From Nitriliruptorales bacterium (lineage in GTDB: Bacteria > Actinomycetota > Nitriliruptoria > Nitriliruptorales > Nitriliruptoraceae): a DNA stretch of 44,355 nt. Below are positions 1-6,862 of this stretch, one piece after another. Each line of letters starts with the position of its first letter. Position 1 is the stretch's first letter. The position numbers and the translations under genes are program-made. The stretch is taken from contig JAGXFT010000090.1 of the NCBI GenBank assembly GCA_024637135.1, positions 1-44,355 on the forward strand. Reading direction: 5' to 3'. Under the pieces are notes generated by a model, which did no database searches, was not told the origin of the DNA, and saw nothing but the letters and a program-made list of their open reading frames with translations.

Positions 1-2
1 CT

Positions 3-122
3 GGCGCGACGAGCGGTGGCACCATGGACGAGCCGGCCACGGTCCGGGTCCTGCAGCGACAGGTCGACCGGGCCCGGGCGTGCGGGGCCGCCACCGACGA
101 CGACCTCCGGGACCTGGCCTGA
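3..122 (+). CDS. 3' end of an unidentified gene (partial)
   Basis: The frame is open from the window edge to a TGA at 120-122 and would encode about 39 C-terminal residues, including a charged helix-like stretch (VLQRQVDRARA) and ending in DLRDLA. I do not recognise the family. The end of this frame abuts the ureG-like reading in the next entry, and the final DLA resembles the DLAP that precedes the VGADL motif of UreG. It could therefore belong to the same decayed gene rather than to a separate one. Only the short open frame and normal codon use support it. Confidence 0.3.
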   Translation, partial: GATSGGTMDEPATVRVLQRQVDRARACGAATDDDLRDLA

Positions 123-289
123 CCCGACCGTCGGGGCCGACCTCGACCGCATGGCCCGCGATGCCGCCGCCCGCCGCGAGGACCGTCCGACCCTGTTCAC
201 CTCGCTGGTCTCCGCAACCAGTCGCCGACCGCGTCGTCGAGTGGTTGCGCGAGCAGGTGGCCGTGCGCCGCGGTCCGGTCTCGGCGTGA
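121..289 (+). pseudogene. ureG: ureG C-terminal remnant, frameshifted (urease accessory GTPase)
   Basis: Frame 1 from 121 reads PTVGADLDRMARDAAARRE followed by DRPTLFTSLVS. This closely resembles the C-terminal region of UreG, the GTPase that helps load nickel into urease (family pattern VGADL-x-x-M-x-x-D, then RP-x-x-FTSL). Similarity continues after about position 212 in frame 2 as PVADRVVEWLREQVAV and stops at TGA 287-289, so a net +1 frameshift divides it. The N-terminal P-loop half of UreG would lie before the window or is already lost. The reading through DLA upstream is also broken by a stop. I infer a dead gene; a sequencing error could explain one shift but not the linked ureD damage. 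Confidence 0.6.
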
Positions 290-299
290 CGGGACACCG

Positions 300-650
300 A
301 TGATGACCACCGCCACGACCAGCGCGCGCCCAGGGGTCCCCGACGCCGCGATCGGGCGGGGCCGCGGCGTACAGGCGCGCGGGAGGTTCGACGTGGTTGC
401 CGGGCCGGAGGGGCGACCGCGGCTGGCGCGAGTCCGGACCCAGCCCCCGTGTGGACCGGAACCGATGGTGGTCGCCGCCGGGAGCATCCATCGGACGACC
501 ACGACCGTGCGCGTGGCTGGCGACGCCGACCTGGTCTGGGTCGAACAGGTCGTCCTCGGCCGATCGGGTGAGGATGCCGGGGACCTCACCAGGACGCCGC
601 GGATCGAACGTGGCGGCGAGGCTCGCGATCGCCTGACTGACACCTCCCCG
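300..650 (+). pseudogene. ureD: ureD/ureH-like remnant with internal deletion (urease accessory protein)
   Basis: From the tandem ATGs at 300 and 303 the frame reads an N-terminal part (VQARGRFDVVAGPEGRPRLA, then RVRTQPP) and passes directly into PEPMVVAAGSIHRTTTTVRV, GDADLVWVEQVVLGRSGE. The first part resembles the start of UreD and the second its C-terminal half (EP-x-x-x-AAG, then a leader to W-x-E-x-x-x-GR-x-GE). About 80 intervening residues expected in UreD are missing, although the frame stays open. UreD is the urease scaffold acting with UreF and UreG, and ureG-ureD is a common gene order. After about 640 similarity stops and the frame runs on meaninglessly into the uricase gene. Family identity is moderately sure, and loss of function is inferred. 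Confidence 0.5.
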
Positions 651-726
651 GCCGACTGCCGCCCCGCGCAGCGCCGCGGACTGGCATGCTCGACGGGCCG
701 ACGACCTTCGACGACGAGGACGAGTC

Positions 727-1635
727 ATGGGCATCACGCTGGGCCACCACCAGTACGGCAAGGACGAGGTCCGGGTCGTGCGGATCATGCGAGCCGACGA
801 ACCCCACGAGATCCACGACTACAACGTCGGCATCAGCCTCGTCGGGGACTTCGACGCCGCACACGTCGACGGCGACAACCGCAACGTGCTGCCGACCGAC
901 ACCTCCAAGAACACCACGTTCGCGTACGCCCGCCGCGACGCCGACGTGACCACGCCCGAGGCCTACGGGCTGGCGCTCGCCCGGCACATGGTCGCCGACG
1001 TCGACCCCGTCGAGCGGGCCCGCGTCACCCTCGACGCGTACCCGTGGACCCGACTGGCGCCCGATGGCACCCCTCATCCGTACGCCTTCGTGCGCACGGG
1101 GGGCATGGTGCGAACGGCCTGCGTGACCGTGGACGCCGCCGACACCTGGGTCGTCTCGGGCCTGAAGGACATGACCGTCCTCAAGACCACCGACTCGGAG
1201 TTCGAGGACTTCCTGGTCGATGACCTGACATCCCTGCAGCCGGCCCGAGACCGCATCCTCGCCACCACGGTGACGGCGCAGTGGCTCCACGACGACATCG
1301 ACCTGGACGGCGACGTCGACTGGGACACGTCGTTCGACACCGTGCGGACCGCCATGCTGGACGCCTTCGCGGGGACCTACAGCCATTCACTGCAGCAGAG
1401 CGTGTACGCGATGGGCGAAGCCGTGCTGGACGCGGCGCCCACCGTCGCCGAGATCCGCTTCTCCTGCCCGAACTCGCACCACTTCCTGTACGACCTCGGG
1501 GAGGTCGGGCTGGACAACCCCAACGAGGTCTTCCACGCCGACGACCGCCCCTACGGCCTGATCGAGGCCACCATCCGTCGCGACGACGCCCCCGACCCCG
1601 GCGCCGCCGCCTACGACCCCGGCCTGGCCTGGTAG
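727..1635 (+). CDS. uox: Urate oxidase (uricase)
   Basis: 302 residues, the usual size for cofactor-free uricase, which oxidises urate with O2 to 5-hydroxyisourate in purine catabolism. Recognisable family segments are the N-terminal LGHHQYGKDEVRVVRI, NVLPTDTSKNT (catalytic Thr near the TDTxKNT turn), the SGLKDMTVLKTTDSEF motif with its conserved FEDF, QQSVYAMGEAVL, and the signature-like FSCPNSHHFLYDL close to the C-terminus. The ATG is preceded by GAGGACGAGTC, an acceptable ribosome-binding site. No hydroxyisourate hydrolase or OHCU decarboxylase is adjacent. The remnants upstream are from urease maturation, the last step of the same nitrogen-salvage route, so uricase may be the survivor of a larger purine-nitrogen cluster. 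Confidence 0.95.
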   Translation: MGITLGHHQYGKDEVRVVRIMRADEPHEIHDYNVGISLVGDFDAAHVDGDNRNVLPTDTSKNTTFAYARRDADVTTPEAYGLALARHMVADVDPVERARVTLDAYPWTRLAPDGTPHPYAFVRTGGMVRTACVTVDAADTWVVSGLKDMTVLKTTDSEFEDFLVDDLTSLQPARDRILATTVTAQWLHDDIDLDGDVDWDTSFDTVRTAMLDAFAGTYSHSLQQSVYAMGEAVLDAAPTVAEIRFSCPNSHHFLYDLGEVGLDNPNEVFHADDRPYGLIEATIRRDDAPDPGAAAYDPGLAW

Positions 1636-1655
1636 CCCCACGAACGTTCCCCGAC

Positions 1656-1707
1656 GGGACCCGAAACCCGATGTGAGAACCGGGACCCGAAACCCGATGT
1701 GAGAACC
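1656..1707 (+). repeat. Two exact tandem copies of a 26-bp repeat
   Basis: Positions 1656-1681 and 1682-1707 are identical 26-bp units starting GGGACCCGAAACCCGATG. A third, shortened copy of the GATGTGAGAA core follows at 1708-1728, and two inverted copies of CGATGTGA lie at 1747-1754 and 1765-1772. The cluster fills the gap between the convergent uricase and polA genes. Confidence 0.9.
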
Positions 1708-1710
1708 GGA

Positions 1711-1775
1711 CCCCGATGTGAGAATCGGTGCCCAGGGCACCGTTCGTCACATCGCGATCCCGAAGTCACATCGGG
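1711..1775. terminator. Large palindrome between convergent genes, likely bidirectional terminator
   Basis: A nearly perfect 41-bp palindrome spans 1714-1754. The arms are CGATGTGA (1714-1721) with TCACATCG (1747-1754), GAA with TTC, and CGGTGCCC (1726-1733) with GGGCACCG (1735-1742). The only interruptions are one bulged base on each side (T1725, G1746) and the central A1734. An alternative outer pairing joins CCCCGATGTGA at 1711-1721 with TCACATCGGGG at 1765-1775. No T-tract is visible on either side. The position between two gene ends supports a termination or mRNA-stabilising role. Confidence 0.6.
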
Positions 1776-1799
1776 GCCAGGGCTCCTGGGACCCGCGGT

Positions 1800-4481
1800 T
1801 CAGTGCTTCTGGGCGTCGTACCAGGTGACGCCGGTGGCGGTGTCGACCTCCAGGGGCACGGCCAGTTCGGCCACGGCACCCATCGCGTCCACGACCAGCG
1901 AGGTGGCGTCCTCCAGTTCGTCGTCCGGACACTCCAGGATGATCTCGTCGTGCACCTGCAGCACCATCCTGGAGGACATGCCGGCGGCGGCCACCTGGTC
2001 CCCCACGGCGATCATCGCGAGCTTGATGATGTCTGCGGCGGTGCCCTGGATCGGGGCGTTGAGGGCCATCCGTTGGGCCATCTGCTGGCGGTTGCGGTTG
2101 GTCGACAGCAGGTCCGGGAGGTACCGGCGACGACCGAACAGGGTCGTGGTGTAGCCCTCGCGGGTGGCGTCGACGACCGCGGCCTGCAGGAACTCGTCGA
2201 CCTTCGGGAACCGTTCGAAGTAGGCGTCGACGATCTCGGAGGCCTCGTCGGGCGGGATCCCCAGTTGCTGGCCGAGCCCGTAGGGCGTCAGCCCGTACGC
2301 CAGCCCGTAGTTGACCGCCTTGGCACGGTCACGCAGGCCCCCGTCGACATGCTCCAGCGGCAGGTCGAAGACCTTCGCGGCGGTGGTCGCATGGATGTCC
2401 TCACCGGACCGGAAGGCGGTCAGCAGGCCCTCGTCCTCGCAGAGGTGGGCCATCACGCGCAACTCGATCTGGGAGTAGTCGGCCACCAGCAGGTGGTGAT
2501 CGGCGGCGGCGGTGAAGGCCCGCCGGATCTCGCGGCCCTCGGCGCGTCGGACCGGGATGTTCTGCAGGTTCGGGTTCGACGACGACAGCCGGCCCGTGGC
2601 GGCCACGGTCTGCGACAGGGTGGTGTGGATGCGTCCGGTCGCGTCGTCGACCAGCGGTGGCAGGGCATCGATGTAGGTCGACAGCAGCTTGGTGACCTCG
2701 CGCCATTCCAGGATGGCTGGGATGATCGGGTGGCTGTCGATGATGTTGCCGAGTTGGGCCGCGTCGGTCGACCAGCCGGTCTTGATCCGCTTGGTCCTGG
2801 GCAACTCCAGTTCGGTGAACAGCACCTCCTGCAACTGCTTGCCCGAACCGACCAGGAACTCGCGACCGGCATGGTCGTGGATGGTGAGTTCCAGGTCCCG
2901 TGCCCGCGCGGTCATCGTGGTGGACATCTCGTCCAGCACGTGGCGGTCCACGCACATGCCGGCACGTTCCATGCCGGCGAGCACCCCGACCAGTGGCAGC
3001 TCGACCTCGTCCAGCAGCTTGCGCTGGTCACGTTCGTCCAACTGTTCGCGCAACACGACGCCCAGTTGCCGCACCGCCTCGGCCCGCAACGCCCGGGCCT
3101 CCCACTCGTCGTCGCCCACCTCCAGGCTGAGCTGGCCCTCGTCGGCCTGGCCCTCGGCGACCTCGAGGCGACGGTGGAGGTACTGCAGGGCGAGCGCCTC
3201 CAGGCTGAACGACCGCTGGGCCGGCGCCAACAGGTAGGCGGCCAACTCGGTGTCGATGGTGACGCCGTCGAGGCCGACGTCCAGCCCGGTCGCGACGTGG
3301 TCCAACACCTTCGCATCGTGGGTGACCAGGGCGCGCGGACCGGCCAGCAGTTCGGCCAGTGCGGTGCGGTCGTCGGCGCTCGCCTCGTCCAGCACCAGGC
3401 TGACGGGGTCGCCGTCGACGTGGGACAGTCCGATCGCCTCCAGGTGCAGGTGCGGGACCCGGTCGGACACGTCGGCGACCACGGCGACGGGGTCGTCACC
3501 CAGGCCGCCGAGCCACCCCCGCAGGGCGCCGCCCTCCAGCCGGGTGGGCGTCCGACGGAAGCCGGTGGCCTGTTCCTCGGCGATGTCGTCGTCCAGCACC
3601 TCCTCCGCGAAGCGGTCGTACAGCGCCCGGAACTCCAGCGTCCCGAACAGCTTGCGGATCGCGTCGGCATCCCAAGGGCTCAGGCGGAGGTCGTCGAGGT
3701 CGGCATCCACGTCGACATCACGGCGCAGCCGCATGACCCGTTGGTTGATGCGGACCTGCTCCTCATGCTCGACCAGCATGGCCGGGACCTTCTTGCCCGC
3801 GACCTGGTCGATGTTGTCGTACACACCGTCGATGTCGCCGAACTGGTTGACCAGCTTCGCCGCGGTCTTGTCGCCGACGCCGGGGACCCCGGGGAGGTTG
3901 TCGGACTTGTCCCCGCGCAACGCCGCCATGTCGACGTAGCCCTCCGGGCGGACGCCGTAGCGCTCCTCGACCGCGTCGGGGGTCATCTCGGCCATCTCGC
4001 TGATGCCGCGGAGCGTGTAGAGCACCGTGATGTGGTCGTTGGGCAACTGCATCGCATCACGGTCCCCGGTGACGACCTCGGCGTGCCATCCCTGGGCAAC
4101 GGCCCGCACAGCGATGGTGGCCAGCACGTCGTCGGCCTCGACGCCCGCCAGGGTCAGGACCGGCAGGTTCAGGACGTCGCACACCTGCTTGATCAGGTCG
4201 ACCTGCGGACGGAACTCGTCCGGCGGGGCCGACCGGTTCGCCTTGTAGTCCGGGAAGGCCTTGGTGCGGGAGACGTCGCGGCCCTTGTCGAAGGCCACGG
4301 CGACACCGTCCGGGTCGCGATCGCCCAGCATCTTGATGAGCATCGACGTGAACCCGTACACGGCATTGGTCAGCATGCCCGTCTGGGTCCGAAGCGTGTC
4401 GGGGAGGGCATAGAAGGCGCGGTAGGCCAGCGAGTGGCCGTCCAGCAGCAACACGGTCGGACGGTCGTCGGCCACCGGCAC
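1800..4481 (-). CDS. polA: DNA polymerase I
   Basis: 893 residues from a GTG at 4481. The N-terminal 5'-3' exonuclease domain (about 1-290) carries LLLDGHSLAYRAFYAL, GVEADDVLAT, TGDRDAMQL and RGDKSDNLPGVPGVGDKTA. The middle domain (about 310-490) has the 3'-5' exonuclease fold region but lacks the usual D-x-E of exo motif I (VVADVSD), so proofreading is probably absent, as in other actinobacterial PolA. The polymerase domain shows motif A DYSQIELRVMAHL (about 669), motif B RDRAKAVNYGLAYG (about 719) and motif C LQVHDEIILE (about 843). It fills gaps and removes RNA primers during replication and repair. It is divergent from the aldehyde dehydrogenase gene. Confidence 0.97.
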   Translation of the reverse strand: MPVADDRPTVLLLDGHSLAYRAFYALPDTLRTQTGMLTNAVYGFTSMLIKMLGDRDPDGVAVAFDKGRDVSRTKAFPDYKANRSAPPDEFRPQVDLIKQVCDVLNLPVLTLAGVEADDVLATIAVRAVAQGWHAEVVTGDRDAMQLPNDHITVLYTLRGISEMAEMTPDAVEERYGVRPEGYVDMAALRGDKSDNLPGVPGVGDKTAAKLVNQFGDIDGVYDNIDQVAGKKVPAMLVEHEEQVRINQRVMRLRRDVDVDADLDDLRLSPWDADAIRKLFGTLEFRALYDRFAEEVLDDDIAEEQATGFRRTPTRLEGGALRGWLGGLGDDPVAVVADVSDRVPHLHLEAIGLSHVDGDPVSLVLDEASADDRTALAELLAGPRALVTHDAKVLDHVATGLDVGLDGVTIDTELAAYLLAPAQRSFSLEALALQYLHRRLEVAEGQADEGQLSLEVGDDEWEARALRAEAVRQLGVVLREQLDERDQRKLLDEVELPLVGVLAGMERAGMCVDRHVLDEMSTTMTARARDLELTIHDHAGREFLVGSGKQLQEVLFTELELPRTKRIKTGWSTDAAQLGNIIDSHPIIPAILEWREVTKLLSTYIDALPPLVDDATGRIHTTLSQTVAATGRLSSSNPNLQNIPVRRAEGREIRRAFTAAADHHLLVADYSQIELRVMAHLCEDEGLLTAFRSGEDIHATTAAKVFDLPLEHVDGGLRDRAKAVNYGLAYGLTPYGLGQQLGIPPDEASEIVDAYFERFPKVDEFLQAAVVDATREGYTTTLFGRRRYLPDLLSTNRNRQQMAQRMALNAPIQGTAADIIKLAMIAVGDQVAAAGMSSRMVLQVHDEIILECPDDELEDATSLVVDAMGAVAELAVPLEVDTATGVTWYDAQKH

Positions 4482-4571
4482 TCCAAGCGCTGTCGGGGAG
4501 AGGCTGTCGGAAACAGCTCGAGTCTAGGTGACTGGTGCTGGTGCCGGTCCGGGACCGGTCATCGACAGCGG

Positions 4572-4577
4572 TAGCGT
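4572..4577 (+). promoter_or_regulatory. Candidate -10 element of a leaderless aldehyde dehydrogenase transcript
   Basis: TAGCGT ends 7 bases before the ATG at 4585, and no Shine-Dalgarno sequence lies between them. This spacing would put the transcript start on or next to the ATG, the usual layout of leaderless actinobacterial mRNAs. It supports choosing the start at 4585 over the in-frame start at 4528. Confidence 0.4.
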
Positions 4578-4584
4578 GCCGGGC

Positions 4585-6003
4585 ATGGCCACCCCCACGC
4601 CCGACGCCGTGCCCGCGACCCCGGTCGGCGACGTCCCCGGCATCGTGGCTCGCCTGCGAGCGGGGTTCGCCGCGGGCCACCTCCGGACCGTCGATGACCG
4701 ACGTCATCACCTGCAGGCACTGCGGTCGTTCCTGCTGGACGAACGAGACCTGCTGGTCGGCGCGCTCGCCGACGACCTGGGGAAGTCCGCGACCGAGACG
4801 TGGAGCACCGAGATCGGGTTGGTGCTCAACGAGCTCGACCACGCGGTCGACAACCTGCACGAGTGGACGGCGCCACGTCCGGCCGCCGTGCCGTTGTCAC
4901 TGCGTCCCGCATCGGCCGAGGTCGTCCCCCAACCACTCGGCGTGGCGACCATCATCGCCCCGTGGAACTACCCCGTCCAACTGCTCCTCTCGCCGCTGGT
5001 CGCGGCCCTGGCCGCGGGCAACACCGCGGTCCTCAAGCCCTCCGAGGTGGCCCCGGCCGTGGCCCGCGTGGTCGCCGACCGGCTCGGCACGCACGTGCGA
5101 CCCGACGTGGTGGGCGTGGTGACGGGCGGGGTCGAGGCCACCACGGCACTGCTCGCCGAGCGAGTCGACCACATCTTCTACACCGGCAACGGCACCGTCG
5201 GGCGGATCGTGATGACCGCCGCTGCCGAGCACCTGACCCCGGTGACGCTGGAACTGGGCGGCAAGAGCCCGGCCATCGTGACCCGCGACGCCGACGTCGA
5301 CCTGGCCGCCAGGCGGATCGCGTTCGGCAAGTTCGCCAACGCCGGACAGACCTGCGTCGCCCCCGACCACGTGCTGGTGGACCGACAGGTCGAGGACCGG
5401 TTCACCGCGGCCCTGGTCGCGACCCTCGCCGCCTTCTACGGCGACGACCCCGCGACCTCGCCGGACTACGCCCGCATCGTCAACGCCCGCCACCACGACC
5501 GGCTCACCGCGCTGCTGGACGCCGGCGGGTACGACCGCGTGGTCGTCGGTGGCGAGTCCGACCGCGCCCAGCGGTACCTCGCCCCGACGGTCCTGGCCGG
5601 GATCGGCGACGACGCTGCGGTCATGGACGACGAGATCTTCGGTCCGATCCTGCCCGTGGTGGGCGTCCAGGACGCTCGCGAGGCGGTCGATCGGGTCAAC
5701 GCGCGTGCCAAGCCACTGGTGCTGTACGTCTTCACGTCCTCGGACCGCCAGGCCGGGGCCATCCTCGACCAGACCACCTCCGGGGGTGCCCTGGTCAACC
5801 ACACGCTGCTGCACCTGGCCGTCCCGGAACTGCCGTTCGGCGGGGTCGGGGACAGCGGCATGGGGGCCTACCACGGCCGCACCGGCTTCGACACCTTCAG
5901 CCACCTCCGGTCCGTGCTGACGGCCTCCACCCGGGTCGACCTGCCGTTGCTCTACCCCCCGTACACGCGGACCAAGGAGTGGGTCCTTCGCCGGCTGCTG
6001 TGA
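4585..6003 (+). CDS. Class 3-type aldehyde dehydrogenase (NAD(P)+-dependent)
   Basis: 472 residues from ATG 4585. It oxidises aldehydes to carboxylic acids; the class 3 and coniferyl/fatty-aldehyde branch is indicated by its size and the C-terminal YPPYTRTKEWVLRRLL. Visible motifs are IIAPWNYPVQLLLSPLVAAL with AGNTAVLKPSE (cofactor binding), FYTGNGTVGRIVM, catalytic Glu in VTLELGGKSP, catalytic Cys in FANAGQTCVAPD, and DEIFGPILPVV. An upstream in-frame start at 4528 would add 19 low-complexity residues and is less likely. It precedes the leucine-catabolism run with a 49-bp gap and its own promoter-like element, so co-function is possible but unproven. The substrate cannot be read from the sequence. 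Confidence 0.92.
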   Translation: MATPTPDAVPATPVGDVPGIVARLRAGFAAGHLRTVDDRRHHLQALRSFLLDERDLLVGALADDLGKSATETWSTEIGLVLNELDHAVDNLHEWTAPRPAAVPLSLRPASAEVVPQPLGVATIIAPWNYPVQLLLSPLVAALAAGNTAVLKPSEVAPAVARVVADRLGTHVRPDVVGVVTGGVEATTALLAERVDHIFYTGNGTVGRIVMTAAAEHLTPVTLELGGKSPAIVTRDADVDLAARRIAFGKFANAGQTCVAPDHVLVDRQVEDRFTAALVATLAAFYGDDPATSPDYARIVNARHHDRLTALLDAGGYDRVVVGGESDRAQRYLAPTVLAGIGDDAAVMDDEIFGPILPVVGVQDAREAVDRVNARAKPLVLYVFTSSDRQAGAILDQTTSGGALVNHTLLHLAVPELPFGGVGDSGMGAYHGRTGFDTFSHLRSVLTASTRVDLPLLYPPYTRTKEWVLRRLL

Positions 6004-6016
6004 TCGGCCACGCCAC

Positions 6017-6022
6017 TACGCT
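6017..6022 (+). promoter_or_regulatory. Candidate -10 element for the leucine-catabolism operon
   Basis: TACGCT lies 30 bases before the ATG of the hydratase gene at 6053 and would give a leader of about 24 bases that contains the ribosome-binding sequence CGAGGACC. I could not define a clear -35 element. Confidence 0.35.
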
Positions 6023-6052
6023 GGCGGCCCCCTGCCCGAGGACCGACACCCC

Positions 6053-6862
6053 ATGAGCGATGTCGTGCTGGTGGACCGCGACGACCGTGGCGTGGCCACC
6101 GTGACACTCCACCGGCCGAAGGTCCGCAACGCCCTCTCCCCCGACCTCATGTCGGCGCTGGAGGCGGCCCTGGCCGACCTCGCCCGGGACCCCGACCTGC
6201 GCGTGCTGGTCCTGACCGGGGCCGGCGAGGTGTTCTGCGCCGGGGGTGACCTGCAGTGGATGCGACAGGGACGGGACAAGGGCGCCGACGAGCACGAGGC
6301 GGACTCGGCCCGGCTGGCGCGCGTCTTCCGGGCGCTGGACGAGTTCCCGACCCCGCTCGTCGGCCGCATGAACGGGCACGCGATCGCTGGTGGGACCGGC
6401 CTGATGTGCGCATGCGACATCGTCGTCGCGGTGGACGGCGCGAAGATGGGGTTCACGGAGGTGCGGCTGGGGATCGCACCGGCGACCATCTCGCGGATCG
6501 TGCTGCCCAAGATCGGGCCGGCCGCCGCGCGGCGCTGGTTCCTGACCGGGGAACTGTTCGACGCGGCCGTGGCCTCGACGATGGGACTGGTACACGAGGT
6601 GGTGGCACGCCACGAGCTCGACGCGGCCGTGGAGGAGGTCGTGCAGGCACTGCTGGCGGGCGCGCCCCGGGCCCAGCGCCGCACGAAGGAACTGGTGCGG
6701 ACGGTGCTGGCCGACCCCGCCACCGCCGAGGAGCACACCATCCCCCTGATCGCCGAGTTGCGCATCAGCGACGAGGGCCAGGAGGGCATGGCGGCCTTCT
6801 TCGACCGCCGTCCCCCCGCGTGGTCGCCGGCGGCGGCCGACGACGAGTCGGCGAGCGCGTGA
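6053..6862 (+). CDS. liuC: Enoyl-CoA hydratase/isomerase family, probable methylglutaconyl-CoA hydratase
   Basis: 269 residues with the crotonase fold. Hydrophobic and oxyanion-hole segments are VTLHRPKVRNALS, FCAGGDLQWM and HAIAGGTGLMCACDIVVA, and the second acid region is GFTEVRLGIAPATISRIVL. That last motif (LG-x-x-PA-x-IS) is typical of methylglutaconyl-CoA hydratase, which makes HMG-CoA in leucine degradation. The assignment is strengthened by the next two genes, a biotin carboxylase chain and HMG-CoA lyase. The stop overlaps the GTG of the carboxylase gene in a GTGA junction, so the two are translationally coupled. Confidence 0.88.
   Translation: MSDVVLVDRDDRGVATVTLHRPKVRNALSPDLMSALEAALADLARDPDLRVLVLTGAGEVFCAGGDLQWMRQGRDKGADEHEADSARLARVFRALDEFPTPLVGRMNGHAIAGGTGLMCACDIVVAVDGAKMGFTEVRLGIAPATISRIVLPKIGPAAARRWFLTGELFDAAVASTMGLVHEVVARHELDAAVEEVVQALLAGAPRAQRRTKELVRTVLADPATAEEHTIPLIAELRISDEGQEGMAAFFDRRPPAWSPAAADDESASA

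Noticed and set aside
300-1223. Single gene running from the ureD-like part into uricase
   Set aside because: UreD similarity ends near 640 and the rest is out of frame with the uricase gene, which is complete and has its own start.
1656-1775. CRISPR array
   Set aside because: There are only two to three direct copies with no spacers of uniform length and no cas genes.
1728-4574. Long open frame on the plus strand opposite polA
   Set aside because: It is a high-GC mirror frame of polA; the protein is low-complexity (GHV/RQ-rich) and has no recognisable domain, while the minus strand has complete polymerase motifs.
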